Positions 1-11,626 of a DNA stretch of 64,000 bases are shown piece after piece. The stretch is taken from the NCBI GenBank assembly GCA_021234155.1, contig JAJEKV010000030.1, forward strand, positions 7,559,890 through 7,623,889, in the 5' to 3' direction. Both the position numbers and the translations under genes were made by a program. Each line of letters starts with the position of its first letter. The stretch's first letter is position 1. This DNA is from Isoetes taiwanensis (Eukaryota > Streptophyta > Lycopodiopsida > Isoetales > Isoetaceae). Below the pieces are notes generated by a model that saw only the letters and a list, made by a program, of their open reading frames with translations, had not been told where the DNA came from and made no database searches.

Positions 1-1143
1 TGTGAAGACACGGGTGCCATAGATCAGGGCAGGAGCATCCATAAGCAGATAATTGAATATGGGTTTCAACATGATAATAGTGTTGGGACTGCTCTTATTT
101 ACATGTATGATGGATTGGGTTGCCTTGATGATGCTTTCAAAGTCTTTAACGATTTGCCCAATCGCGATGTCTTCGCATGGTCTGCAATGATTAACGCATG
201 TGCCCATCATGGCAAAGATCATCTTGCCCTTGAGTGTTTCAAGGATATGCAATGTAATGGGTTGAAGCCAAAGGAGTCATGTGTACTGAAGGCTTGTGGT
301 AGCATTGGTGCCATAAAGCAAGGTCGTCGTATCCACGAGCAGGTTGTAAATTGCGGTTTTTTATCTAACATTTTGGTTGGGACCTCGATAGTGACTATGT
401 ATGCCGAACTTGGGATCATGAAGGATGCACGTGATGTGTTTGACAAACTGCCAATAAGAAGTTGTGTTTCATGGTATGCACTGATTGCTGGATATGTGGA
501 GAATAATGAAGGTATTCGTGCCTTAGCATGCTTTGAGACCATGGAGATTGAGGGCATTAGTCCCACTATTCGTACTTACTGTAGCGCCTTGAAAGCATGC
601 AGCAGTCTAGGTGCAATAGAACAAGGCAGGCGCATTCATATGCAATGCATGAAGAGTAGGATTCAAACTTGTACTGTTCTTGGCAATGCTCTTGTAGAAA
701 TGTATACTAGTTGTTATGATCTGGAGAAAGCGCGCATTGTTTTTGATAATATGCCAAATAGAGATGCGATGTCCTGGGGTGCAATGATTACAGGTTATGC
801 TCAGCTTGGTGAGACTGGACTGGCCCTGCAATGTTTCCAGGAGATGCAACAATGTCATATACCTGATGCTATGGCATTCAGTGGGATGCTAATTGCATTC
901 AAGCGGGCAGGTTTAGTTGATGAGGGCCTTAGATGCTTTACTATCATCAACATGAAACGGTTTATAAAGCCAAACTTCTTTCACATAACATGCATGGTGG
1001 ACACTGTGGGCCGTGCAGGATGCTTCAGAGAAGCAGAAGATTTACTTAAAGTGGCCAGCCAACCTGACATCCCAACATGGAAGGCTTTGCTTAGCGCTTG
1101 CAGGATGCATGGCTTAGCGCTTGCAGGATGCATGGCAATGTGA
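1..1143 (+). CDS. PLS-class PPR protein, start outside window, 3' end frameshifted
   Basis: The frame is open from base 1, so the real start lies upstream. About 380 residues form tandem 31-36-residue PPR motifs of the P-L-S type, with typical motif cores such as DVFAWSAMINACAHHG (from about codon 56) and AMSWGAMITGYAQLG. Proteins of this family bind organellar RNA one base per repeat, and PLS members usually guide C-to-U editing in plastids or mitochondria. The repeat run reaches the usual WKALLSACRMHG that opens the E motif. A 23-bp tandem duplication at 1089-1134 then shifts the frame and a TGA follows at 1141-1143. The rest of the E motif lies in the next frame (1135-1304). No intron is visible. 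Either this is a recent pseudogene or the copy ends early with about ten altered residues. The family call is secure; target RNA and organelle cannot be read. Confidence 0.85.
   Translation, partial: CEDTGAIDQGRSIHKQIIEYGFQHDNSVGTALIYMYDGLGCLDDAFKVFNDLPNRDVFAWSAMINACAHHGKDHLALECFKDMQCNGLKPKESCVLKACGSIGAIKQGRRIHEQVVNCGFLSNILVGTSIVTMYAELGIMKDARDVFDKLPIRSCVSWYALIAGYVENNEGIRALACFETMEIEGISPTIRTYCSALKACSSLGAIEQGRRIHMQCMKSRIQTCTVLGNALVEMYTSCYDLEKARIVFDNMPNRDAMSWGAMITGYAQLGETGLALQCFQEMQQCHIPDAMAFSGMLIAFKRAGLVDEGLRCFTIINMKRFIKPNFFHITCMVDTVGRAGCFREAEDLLKVASQPDIPTWKALLSACRMHGLALAGCMAM
1089..1134 (+). repeat. 23-bp tandem duplication inside PPR gene
   Basis: Two perfect copies of a 23-bp unit beginning GCTTAGCGCTTGCAGGATGC lie head to tail at 1089-1111 and 1112-1134. 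Because 23 is not a multiple of three, the second copy moves the reading frame and causes the stop at 1141. The copies are identical, so the event looks recent. Confidence 0.95.
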
Positions 1144-1304
1144 AGCTAGGGAAGCATTGCTTTGACAAAATGATTTGTCTAGATTCCTGTTGTGCTGCAG
1201 CATACTGTCTTATGACAAACATATATGTTAGTGCCCACATGAAAGAAAAGGCGCTGGAGGTACAAACATTAGGGAACAAGGACATGGAAGCTGGGAAGAC
1301 CTAA
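1135..1304 (+). pseudogene. Out-of-frame E-motif remainder of the PPR gene
   Basis: In the frame that follows the duplication, the text reads GNVKLGKHCFDKMICLDSC, then AAYCLMTNIYVSAHMKEKA, and ends at TAA near 1304. This is the standard continuation of the PPR E motif (GNVELGK... AAYVLLSNIYA in the family). It joins in frame to the upstream gene if one 23-bp copy is ignored. No DYW deaminase domain follows, so the ancestral protein was an E-type, editing-like factor without its own DYW. Confidence 0.75.
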
Positions 1305-1798
1305 AAATGTGCAAACATGGTTTTTGAGTTTCACTGAAATTCAGCTTTCAGTGTAAGCAGCCCTGTTAGAACCGTGGAATACTATATAGTCATAGTTAAG
1401 CCTCTATTATTGGGTTATGATTCCCTGTGAAAATCAATTTTCCTGAGCTTATACGGGGTTAATCAGATCTCCCCATCACAGAAAAGGATCTCCTTTTGTA
1501 AATTTTGTAACTCTATATATAATCTTATAGCGATGTGGCAGATGGTCTGCCTCACTTAAATTGAGTTAAAATTATGATATCTTGCATCGCTAAGTTGTAA
1601 CTAAAGATGGCAGTTACTCCGAATAGGTTAAGGTGATTACTTTTGACGAAATAGCTTTAGTGGTGATTCCCTCTGGGGAAAAACTTGAACGTGATTCCGT
1701 CCGAGCGATGCTAGGGAATAACCTGTCTGTCTGAATTGATATTCTTTGCAAGCCATCAGGTAAAAGGGCTCACCGTTTTACATCGCTGATTTGCACTG

Positions 1799-2063
1799 GG
1801 CAAAACAGGCCCCCTCTCCCCTCTCCGGCAATGGTTGCATGTGAATCGGCTTTTTAAGGCTGTGGCTGGGTTCACATGCAACCATTGCAGGAGAGGGGCC
1901 CTGTTTTGCCATATGCTAGTTGCCTATGGCGGGTGATGATGCGTGTAAAATGGTGAGCCTTTTTACACGACGGTGCATGTGAACCTTCATTGCATGTGGC
2001 GCTTTCACTGCATGTGTTCATATGCAGTGAAGGCGCCATCACCGTCGTGTAAAAAGGCTCACC
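1799..2063. repeat. Cluster of long inverted repeats (foldback-like)
   Basis: Two adjacent hairpins are present. The first pairs 1799-1845 with 1871-1910; both arms carry GGCAAAACAGG and TGGTTGCATGTGAA, and the left arm has a 7-nt insertion. The second pairs 1952-1975 with 2040-2063 perfectly over 24 bp (GGTGAGCCTTTTTACACGAC plus 4). Inside it a further pair, GCGCTTTCACTGCAT and ATGCAGTGAAGGCGC, makes a nested stem. Variants of the same words (GGGCTCACCGTTTTACA at 1768, CATCATGTAAAA at 2130) flank the cluster. This resembles a foldback or MITE-derived structure; I cannot assign a superfamily. Confidence 0.75.
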
Positions 2064-2535
2064 CTTTGACACGGACATCACCTGACGTAGCCAATTAGCA
2101 CATGGCAAAACAGGTGCACCCTCGCAGCCATCACCATCATGTAAAATCATGTAAAATGCCTCGCGCTTTTATGCCCACCATCACAAGCCATCCTTAATTT
2201 GCGCAGGGTATAACATGGCCCATCTCTGCAAGTACGTGAACCGGCTCTAAGGGTGCATCCCCATTACAGAATTCTCCATTACGGAATTTCGAAACAAAGG
2301 CTTCGTGGCAAGCCGAGACAAAGAATTTTTGGCGTTATTATTTCTGGTTGAAATTGAAAATTTTCTGGTTAAGCTAGTGTATTGTAGTTCTGACTCTAAA
2401 CACAAGGTGTCCTATTGGCCAAATTGGCTAAAGTAACTGGAGAAAATTTTTCGATATAGGACCCAAAACGTTTGTCTAACATTGGCTCCAACCTGATTTC
2501 GTGGCAAAGGCTATTTTAAAAAACTTGAAAGTGCC

Positions 2536-2885
2536 CCAGGACTTCTGAATTCCCCAATTCAGGACTTCTGAATTCCCCAATTTAGAACTGAATTTGTCCC
2601 GTAGCAAAATCTATTTGTTTTCTTGTTAGAGCTACTAACCATATATTGTATCTAGTTCCACTTTTACCCTCTTGGGGGACAACTAATATTTTAGACGAAA
2701 GCATAAGTGTTTCGGACTTCTAAATTCCCCAATTTAAGACTTATGAATTCCCCAATTTAGAACTGAATTTGTCTACGCAAAATCTATTTGTTTTCTTGTT
2801 AGAGCTACCAAGCATATATTGTGTCTTCTAGTTCCACTTTTGCCCTCTAGGTGGACAAATATAACGTTTTAGACGAAAGCACATC
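2536..2885 (+). repeat. Two-copy ~175-bp tandem duplication
   Basis: The words AATTTAGAACTGAATTTGTC, AAATCTATTTGTTTTCTTGT and TTAGACGAAAGCA each occur twice, 175-178 bp apart (for example 2579 and 2754). Each copy opens with a short direct repeat, GACTTCTGAATTCCCCAATT. The copies differ by scattered substitutions and small indels, so the duplication is not fresh. Confidence 0.8.
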
Positions 2886-3081
2886 ACTATGAAAACGAAG
2901 TCAACTTTCGGCGAAGTAAAAACATATCTGAGTTGGATTTGAATATATGTCTTCGAAGCAAGAGACAAGATATCTTGCGAATAAACCATGACAACAATAA
3001 CAAAAAGTAATAACTTTGAAACTAAATAAACGAGCAATGTGAATGGTTTAAAATCCTTAAATAAGAAAGAAAAAATGAAAA

Positions 3082-4260
3082 TGATTTTTATCGTCCACGG
3101 AGATCAATCGGCCTATGGGGCCCAATGAAGGAGTGCAGCAAACTTATTATTGTCCGGGTTAAAAAAACACCTGCCCAGAAGGGTTTTCAAGGGAAAACCC
3201 GTGGCAGTAATAAGAATGATATCAAACTAGATAGGTATACATCATCATGAAATATATGTATATATACATGTCAAGTGTGTACTCGAGGACATAACTGATC
3301 TCGCATATCCATGAACTCCTGAAAGTGTGATCCCAGCGCCCGTACGGAAGCCGTGCTCAATGTCACATGTAGTGGCTTGCCAGGCCTGACCAACTCAGCA
3401 TAGCGCGTCCGGATTTGATCATATGTTGGGTAGCTTTGAAGGGTATGAGATTCATCCTCAATGACTTCCATTTGGCAGCAATGACAAAGCCTGTTCTGGC
3501 TTGGCTCACTAATCCATCTGTTCGTCTCAATTCGAAGATGGTATCCCCCTGTGCGAATGGAGGCAATGAGTTTGCGCCTTTTCATAGGCAAATGGGTATG
3601 CAGGTAGCATTGCGGGCCCCGTTCCAATGTGGAATTTATGTGGCACTGGTAGTATGATGTCTAAACCTGTTCAAAGGCACTGGCATCCCAGAGCTTGCTG
3701 AGGAAACAAGCATCAAGATATTGCCGTAAGCTATGGCGATCTGCCTCTGTTTGCACATGTATGCACCTGTGCTCCTGCATATTCCATCTAGCCAAACATT
3801 GAGCTCCATTTTTTCCTCCAACATGCCTTGGGACGATGCGGCCCCATTGCCATGATATAAGCTAGGTGAGAGAGACAAGCATCGTCCATATTGACCACCT
3901 TTTGAAAATAGACAATGTGGCGATCAAGGGCTGCCCTCTGAAGAGGCAAGAAACCCGTCTCCTGCAACAGAATTTGATATGAGACTGTGGACTTCAACCC
4001 CAATGCTCATACCAAGAAGGCTTTCTGCACCTGCTCAAGTCATTCCAGGTAGCGAGGGACATTACTGGGCCCCATACTTTAATCCGATATAAAGGGATAG
4101 GCTCCACTAAGACCTTAAACATGTGCGACTGATGGGTCCAATCATACAGCTCCACTCTGTGACTATTGTTTCGCATTGCATATAGTGCCTACCAGCCCGC
4201 CGTCACTCGTAGCCGTATGGATGTCTCCCAGTGCATAGTAGAAGGAAACTCCACACCCAA
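3082..4260 (-). mobile_element. 3' fragment of a LINE (non-LTR retrotransposon)
   Basis: Read on the minus strand, this is the C-terminal end of a LINE polyprotein broken into several frames. It runs through a post-RT segment (IKVWGPVMSLATWNDL, then QILLQETGFLPLQRAALDRH), then RRKLIASIRTGGYHLRIETN, then a cysteine/histidine knuckle CHCC...EDESHTL. A 3' UTR follows with a perfect hairpin at 3181-3200 (GGGTTTTC...GAAAACCC) and the end CTCCGTGGACGATAAAAA plus a TCATTTT-rich tail near 3082. The plus-strand copy at 54.1-55.0 kb has the same domains and 3' UTR. The last knuckle cysteine is Tyr here (LQSYP versus LLSCP). It is 5'-truncated and dead. Confidence 0.75.
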
Positions 4261-4913
4261 ATATTTTCTAAATGGGATAAATTTTGACAATTGAAAAGTT
4301 AAACTGGAAGAATAAAATATGGAACTAGAAGAAATTGGAGAATGAACTCACGGAGACCAATAGAACTATGGGAACTACAAAAAGGGAGGGCAATAAAACC
4401 AATAGAGAAAACCTTAGATTGCAAAGTAGCAAAAAAGGAAATAAGTGACAACTTTTCTTCGTCATATGCTAGGGGAAAAGAAAGAAAATGATTAATCCAC
4501 CAGAAGTTGAAGTAGAAAGTGAAAACAAATAACTATCATCAGACAACTCAAAGAACATAATGGCATATGAATACCTAACACATCGATTATCATTTGAAAA
4601 ATAGGACGTGCAAGAAATATGATCTCGATGGAGGAAAGCCAAGAGGCATTACAGGATCGCATTCAACCAGCAACTTAAGAAAGAATTTGTTGCTCTGGAT
4701 CATCAAAGTAGAGAAGTTAGAGATGCACTCGCGGCGCCACCAAGAGGGGGCCGAATCGGTCATGGGCTTTTCTTCCACTAGGAATGATGGCGAATAGAAA
4801 ACCACAGCTCTTGTAAGCATCTCCATAAACAGAAACGTGCCCATGCTCTATATAAACATGTTGTATCTCTAACAAGGAAGCTTATCCCCAGAATAAAATC
4901 CTCGCCCTTTTTT
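4261..4913. other. AT-rich intergenic DNA
   Basis: No coding, RNA or repeat structure could be supported. Short open frames in this stretch show no recognisable motif. Confidence 0.5.
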
Positions 4914-5400
4914 TTGCACCACAGCCCCTCCAGTTGCCAGATGGGTGGCACCTACATGTTCCACAACCCATTTTGTGTTGTACACAACGATGGCTTTGGG
5001 ATAGATTGCTCCACCCTAAAGTCTTTATACTATGGTGGCAGGTTATCCACAGGTGCCTATGTGTTAATGCCTTCCGACATCGCTATGATCCTCGCATATC
5101 TGTAGTATGCCCGCTCTTCCTTTCAGACGTTGAGACTCTTGAGCATTATCTCTTTGATTGTCCAGAGGTTCAACCAGCATGGTCCTAGCTATAAGGTTTG
5201 TTTAACAGTACATTGGACCGCCGATGCATCCTCTTGGCGTCCTATCATAACGCATGGCCCCAGCTAAACAGAGGGCATTCCATCTTGGTCCTGGTTGGTT
5301 CCTGTGGTCGATATGGGAGCATCGCAGACACCACATCTTTTAGGGCATTTACTCATCTGCACATGGTGTTATTACGATGGCCTAGAAAAAGATACTGACA
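4914..5400 (+). mobile_element. Degenerate LINE fragment with zf-RVT-like motif
   Basis: The plus-strand frame at 4934-5188 contains LHPKVFILWWQVIHRCLCVN followed by VCPLFLSDVETLEHYLFDCP. That is the pattern of the zinc-binding domain found after the reverse transcriptase in plant LINEs (WR...CxxC....ET..HLF..C). The frame then breaks, and related tryptophan-rich text continues in the neighbouring frame to about 5400. It differs from the LINE family at 3.1 and 54.1 kb. It is an old fragment with no visible 3' tail. Confidence 0.6.
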
Positions 5401-6446
5401 ACCTACGAGTGTTCTTCCTTTGGATCAGAAATGATGGAACACATCTGGATTCAGTATCTTTGAATTTATTCTTATCATTAGTCTCCTATTCTGAGTAAGT
5501 ACATTGTGATCCAGGTTCAAGGGGGGTTCACATATATATTCCGTAGAATACATGTGCATGGACGGAGAAGGTTTTTTTTTTATTATTATTATTTTGAAGT
5601 ACGTATACTTAAGGTACCTCCTACGTTTTGGCGCACAAGGTGTAAGCTTTTTTACGGTTCCGGCATCATTTCTTGACAAGGCACAAGAGATAGGAATACG
5701 TTTGAAGGCTAGAGCTTTGGTGCTAGTATTTTGAGATACGTGTGAGGGTCTTTGAGGGATTTTGAGGGACTTCAGTCTAGTTTTCCACATTTTGCAAGCA
5801 TTTTAAAATGTTTGATGGCATTCGGATATTGCCCTCCCTGCCTGTTCTCTGTTACTGCAATATCTTCGTTATGGCTTCTACCTATGCACCCAAAGGTAAA
5901 CCTTTAATGATATTGTGAGCTTTCATGTATCTGAAACAAGATTTTGTTAATACTGTCTTGAATGAATAGTGGCTTTCAATGACCTAGGTATTTTTCTTTT
6001 TAGCCCGACCCCTGGACAAATTGTTTAGGGTATGGGTTCGGGATCTCCTGCAAGACAGCCCTCTATGAGGACCCTTGGATCAAACAGAAGAATCCTGACT
6101 GAGTGTCATGCGGGATTTTGCAAGAGAACAGAAAGAAGAAAACAGAAAAGAAACAACACCAAACAATGAGCAGGAATCAGACTTTCTTGATATCACCGAG
6201 TGTACATGAGCTCTCAGAAATCGAGAGGAAAACAGAAGACAAGGACTCATCTAAAAACATGAGTTCTATCTCTACTCATATATATAGTACAACGGCCTTG
6301 GGCCCAAAATAGGTGTTTGGCAGATCTCGCTACGAACTCCTAGATCAGAGCCTGATTTTCCGGGAATCTGGCAGTGCCTTCTTTATGTGCCTGGAATCAT
6401 GCTGACTCTGGACTGTACTTCCACGGAGCCGTCATTTATCTGTTCT
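5401..6446. other. Non-coding; possible 3' LTR of the outer gypsy element
   Basis: No gene is seen. On the minus strand, just beyond the end of the long gypsy ORF (6447), there is a TATA-like run (TACTATATATATGAGTAGAG, 6262-6290 region) followed by a pyrimidine-rich leader. That is what an LTR U3/R region looks like. I found no second copy of this sequence in the window, so the LTR assignment is a guess. Confidence 0.3.
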
Positions 6447-8781
6447 TCATCTCTTCTTAGACCCAGGCATGGTCTTCTGCGTGGGTTTCGGTGGGGCCAT
6501 GGGTCTATTACCCGATGCTTGACCTGGTCCTGCCTTGTTCCTGCCCTGATCCGTGGTCTTCATGAATAGTCTTGTACCTGGACGTACAGGACTAATACTC
6601 CCTCCCACCAAATGACACTCGGAGGAGAGATAAGCAGGAACAGTTTCAGGAGGCGGGAAACCAGGAACTTGAAAATCATCTTGACGGCTATGAGGGCGTG
6701 ACCCTGAGTGATACGTCGTGATTTCTTTTCGTTCCTTGAGAGCCTCGGGAGTATTGAGACCGATTGCAGGGATCGCATCAATGAGGAAACCAGACTGCAC
6801 CATGTCTTCAAGGGCACGCTGAGCTTCCGCAGGTACATATTGGCATTCCATGAGAATACATGTCTGAAGTCCAACGGCACTTGCACTTGCATTAGGATTG
6901 CAATAATAAATAGGTTGCTTACGTGCAAGAGAATACAAGAGAAGACACTTCAATGCTGCACATAAACCTGCTTATCGATGGACAGAAGGATCCGGGGAGG
7001 TAGCAGCACGCTCCAAAAACTGGATGAGACCCCAGGCTGTGTGAGTAGGCGTCTGCCAACCTCTTTCGTTGGGGATGTAAATCCAATTGCGATTGCACTC
7101 CAACGTATCACCCTCTTGCCAAACAGAGTGGAGAACAAAACGGGGATCCCACTGGAGGTCTGTAGAAATATGAGCAGGAGTCCAATCAGCGTGACCAGCC
7201 AGAACAGTGGTCCAAAACGGGAGACGCCAATCCGATGTGAGATATCTACGGCGCAGGAGCGTTCCCAGAGATGCATACAGATGAGTATCAGGTTGAGGCT
7301 GCATCGTGGGTTTCTGAGCCTGGTCACGAAATTCCTGAACAAGATCAGCATCTAAGGTCTGACACCATTGTTCCCAGTCAGAACAAGGGAGTAACGCATG
7401 CACAGGAGGAGAGACCCATTCCGTGGGGATGGTCTGACTGTCTAGATAGGCACGAAGAGTGTCCTCCAAGATGCTATAAATAAATCTGGGCAAATTGAAT
7501 TCCCATATCTTCCGATAAATTCTTGCGCACTTATTGCAAAGTCTCAGCAATCCAGAGGGGAAGGTGATGAGCAAGTTCTGGCATATATTCCTGCTTGAAG
7601 ATGTTGGCGTGTGTCTGATCCTGCAAGTATTTATTCTCAGGCAACAAAAGCCATTGAGCAAGCTCATTTCCACAGAAAGCACAGTTTGGCCCATCATCAA
7701 ATTTGTCCAGAGTATCAGCCAGATAGAAATCATGAATGACATAGGCCATAGGCTGAACTAGGCGAAAGATGAAAAATTCCTGATCATCACAGGTGAGAAG
7801 GCCATAGACCAAGAGAGCACAGAAGAGACCCTTATCTTCAATGGAGAGATCTGGCCAAATAGTGAGAAGATCAGTGCTGGTGAGGGGCTCATGAATCTTG
7901 CCATTCGCTGAGTACCATTTGAGAAGGAAAAAATGATGGCGTGAGACAACATAGTCCAGATAGCTGGAGGGAGTTGTGAAATCCCGTGGAATTGTGAGAG
8001 CGAGCTGAAGGTATGTCTCATGCTGACTCAGAGCTTCCTCTGCACATTGCATGGCCCGCTGCAACTGGTGGTCGAGGTCACGGATTTTATTGTCTTTATC
8101 AGCAAGGAGACGGGTTCGATCACGAATTTTCCGATGAGAGTGCGTGGCCTATGAAGAGGAAGGTCTTGGAATAGCAAGCTGTAATTGAATACTTGCAATT
8201 TCGATGTCATCAATGAGCTTTTGCTTCTGAGCGTCTGCAAGCTGGGCTCGTAAAGGCGTGACCTGTGTCTGAAGTGCTGATACTTGACCTTCGAGAACAG
8301 AAATACGATCATCTCTTTGGGCAACCTGGTGAAGTTGACTGGTGTAATCTTGAGTTAACCCTGTATACAAAGTCTGGAGATATGCAAGAATCTTGTCCTT
8401 ATCTTTGAGTTGAGCCAGAAGTTCTTGAATTGTGGTCTGTAACTGAGCTTGCTGATCTACGAGCGAGGCGGTCTTTTCCTATTTGGCTTGGAGAGCCTCA
8501 CTGGTTTGTAACAAGGCAGCATCCTTACTTTGGAGGCTGTCTTCTAAGGATTGCACTTGCGTGGTGGCAGCCTGGAGGTCACGGTGAACAACATCTGTGG
8601 AATATAATGCTGGACACCATTCATAAATTGCTCTTGAGATTCTTGAAATTTTAGCATACGCTCTGTGACAACTTGCTCATACTGATAGAGAGCACGTCGG
8701 GACGGAGGAGGAGGAGCTGGTTGGATTTGTAATGATGGTCGTGGAGATGGGGTGCTTTGAGAGACTTGTTGGGAGTGGGAA
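6447..8781 (-). pseudogene. Long extra ORF of outer gypsy element, 3' part (coiled coil)
   Basis: This continues the ORF that starts at 21568, after removing the inner element. On the minus strand it opens with a Ser/Gln/Pro-rich stretch. It then has about 150 residues of heptad-like coiled coil (for example DRISVLEGQVSALQTQVTPL near 8290), a segment with VVSRHHFFLLKWYSANGKIH, a CAFC pair (near 7690), and a tail ending PPKPTQKTMPGSKKR at 6447. Several frame changes and an in-frame TAG at about 8152 break it. Joined to the 5' part it would be roughly 1050 residues. I do not recognise a known enzyme. It could be a gag-like or structural protein, or an extra 3' ORF of the kind described in some plant gypsy elements. 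Confidence 0.5.
8777..8781. repeat. Target site duplication GGGAA, left copy
   Basis: GGGAA directly precedes the TG of the leftmost LTR at 8782 and is repeated at 20700-20704 after the last LTR. A 5-bp duplication is standard for gypsy integrases. It proves that the block 8782-20699 entered as one unit. Confidence 0.9.
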
Positions 8782-10732
8782 TGTTGACCCTAAACCTGGC
8801 TTAAAGGTCAGCCACAAGGAACCAATTCGAGTTTTTCACTCAAATTGGGGTTAGAACCTCCAGATCACTTCAGGTGATCAGTCTATGCAAGATAATTTCA
8901 GAGACAAGTTCAAAAATTTGAAGTTCTATACCTTTCCCATTTCCAGAAATTAGCACCTTTGCCAAAACAGTTGTGGTGTTGAGATATAGATCGATTTTTT
9001 GAGTCAGACACCGTAGACTTGGTCAAAAAAGTTTTAGGTAACCAACAGTAAAGCCTCTGACCAAGTCAGAAACTTAATCTGTGCGTTATTCGAGCTCAAA
9101 GTGCGGTCAAAATATGGTCAATAGAAGTCAAATCTGGAAAACAGTGAGCAGAGATTGAGATTTGGAGTTGCCAAACGACTTTTTGAGAATTTTCAAAGCA
9201 AATATACTGCAATGGTGAGGAGGAAGATAGGCAAGTGGTCAGATTTCCATTTGGATAGGCCAAAGTATTTTTTGTGACTGGATTTGGCAAAATACAGTCA
9301 AGAACAGCCAAAACAGAATGCAAAATTTTCTAACTCGAGTTGTAGGTGGAATTTTTTGGATTTTTCAAGACATATGGGCTCCAGATGTCTCAAGGATTGA
9401 TGGCAAATGGATCAAAGGCAATCAAAGATACAGGGGGATTTTCTGTAGTATTTTGAAAAGACAAAAATTGTAAAAGATCATATCAGAGATAATTTCTTCA
9501 GCTTGGCATCAAATTTTCATTGATATGGAGGTAAATCAATCATAATAATGTTGGATAGTAATACTTCAGTACTTCAAATGTAGGAGAATATCAACTTCAG
9601 GTCAGTAAATAATTTCAATAGATAATTTCAACCAAATCTCTTTGGACTTGATCGGGGAGTACTCAGAGTCTTCACAAATCCTTTTAGTCATGCTCAGCAA
9701 TGATCACTGTAAGATTTGAACGCTTCTGGGTCTTCAAGAAAGTTCTTTTGTCGAATCCCATGTATATATCTTAGTTTTCAAATGTTTGCTTGATCTTAGC
9801 CTTGATTGATGGTTTATTCGGTTTTTAAAGAGCGGGAAGGTGAAAATAGGTAGGTTTCGAGGGCTGTGGAGCCAAATCCGGCATGATTCGAGGTGGAAGC
9901 AGAAATTTAGGGTTCTTGGCTGTATTTTTCCAGAGAATAGCGCGATACAATTCCGTATTTTTGCCCGTATATCCATGGAATATGCTGTATTCTATAATTT
10001 TTGCAAAGCTAGGCCATGGTTTTAAAAGACCACTCATAGAAAATTGAAGAGGTAAATCATTTTAGCAATGGCAACCCTAATTTTTCGGGAATATGCCAAG
10101 TCCTTGGGCATAATGATCAGGAATATTCCACAAGGTGTACAAGTGGCATGGCATAATGATAAAGAATTGCAAAAGGATTTTGGCTAGGGAAATTTGCAAA
10201 AAAGATGTGGCATAAGAAGTGAAAAGATATGGAGGCAATGGTGGGGGATAACTCATGGGGAAATATAGGTGTATTAGAAAAAGGGAGAATTGGGCAAAAC
10301 ATAATAAGGTATGCAAGGGTAAACAAAAGAGAATATGGATATAGGAAAAATGGCTAGGAAATTTCAAAGGATAGAAATAGAATATGAGTAAGAATTGGAT
10401 AAGAATGGCTAAGGGATGAAATCGAGCATCATGGGGTCTTCCAAACTTTTGAACTTCCAATCTTCAAAAATTGCCTTCCAAACTTCTTAACCCAGAATCT
10501 TCTAGAGCATATTCTTGACTAAGCATCTTGACCTCAAATAAAGTACCTCATGTGAGTTTTGAACCTTGAGCACTTGTGGACTTGATGTTGACTTGAAGAA
10601 TGAACACCCTTTGACCTCCACATCAATGTTGAATACCAAGAATCTTCCAAACTTTGACCTAGTCTTCTAAGATAAATTGACCTAGTTTGAATGCATAGAC
10701 CACAATTAGCATGTTGCCCTTTGGGGGCAACA
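8782..10732 (-). repeat. LTR 1 (3' LTR in element orientation), 1951 bp
   Basis: It is bounded by TGTTGACCC at 8782 and GGGGGCAACA at 10732 and matches 17093-19025 along its length. The 5' end on the element strand forms a small hairpin (TGTTGCCC...GGGCAACA, 10713-10732). The small open frames inside are not genes; they recur only because the LTR recurs. Confidence 0.92.
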
Positions 10733-11626
10733 TCTCGCCAAAACAAGAAAAAGGCTGGTCCTCTCAGCCATGTGATGTCATCAAATGAATAACTAGAGGG
10801 GTCTTCAACTTTGCACCAAGGTGCCCAAGTGGAAATATGATAGAATGAGAGTGTGAATGCAAGTGTTGATGAAATGAGTGTGAATGTGGTAGTGGAATAA
10901 TGTGAATGGAGTATGGTGAGTGAGAAAAGGCAGAAGTGAATGTGAATCATGACAAGATGGTGATGGAATGATGGTGAATGGAATATATAGTGAGTGAGAA
11001 AAGGTAAAAGTGAGTGTGAATATAACAAGGTGGTGATGAAATGGAGATGAAGTGAGTGTGCAAGTGTTTAAGACTTCGCCAAAACAAGAAAATGTATGTC
11101 TTCTTCTTGGTCCTCAACAAGTGCAACTCTGCTGTGATGGTAAAGATGAATTGCAGAGTGCTTTTCTTCTTTAGGGAATGAGAACAAGAATAAGGAGTTT
11201 AAATGGAAGGTAGGGCTACTTATGGCAGATGAAAAAATATGGAGGAAGAGTGCACCTGTCATGGAAACACACAAACCAATTAGTCTCAAAACCTTGCAAC
11301 TCTGCTATGATGGTGAAGGTGATTTTGCAGAGTGCTGTTAAAGTATGGAAAAACAAGAATAGAAGGCTGGATGGATGGTAGGAATGCTTAAAGACAGGTG
11401 AATATGGAAGAAGGATGCTCCTGCATATGACACTTGGTAATCATTAGTATCAACCCTGTTCTTGAGATCATTTGTACTATTATCTGGTCAAATCAACCTA
11501 TAAACATGAAACCAATTCTATTAGAGTAATGTGCTCAAAGTCAAACTGTTCTATCTACTGAAATAGTGTGCTTAAAAATCAAACTGATTTAACTACTTTA
11601 AACCTACTATAAATCTCTAAACTTTT
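10733..11626 (-). other. 3' non-coding region of inner gypsy element
   Basis: No coding potential between the end of pol and the 3' LTR. It carries internal direct repeats: CGCCAAAACAAGAAAA at 10737 and 11080; GCAACTCTGCTRTGATGGTRAAG at about 11120 and 11293, each closing with GCAGAGTGC so that it can fold back; and a GAGTGAGAAAAGG-type minisatellite at 10920-11040. The whole region is repeated at 19026-19918. Confidence 0.7.

Larger units (their letters stand above)
1305..3081. other. Intergenic, palindromes and tandem duplication
   Basis: No gene is supported here. The stretch holds a cluster of long inverted repeats (1799-2063), a 175-bp tandem duplication (2536-2885) and a short dispersed repeat, CTGGTTGAAATTGAAAATT at about 2344, that recurs at about 51000. 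Confidence 0.6.

Noticed and set aside
6447-8781. Envelope-like protein in the extra gypsy ORF
   Set aside because: The position after integrase suggests it, but I see no signal peptide, transmembrane segment or fusion-type motif. The coiled coil alone is not enough.
9734-10460. Several 70-130-residue open frames in 9.7-11.3 kb, 18.1-19.6 kb and 20.1-20.4 kb
   Set aside because: They lie in LTRs or 3' non-coding DNA of the inner gypsy element, recur only because that DNA is repeated, and show no domain.
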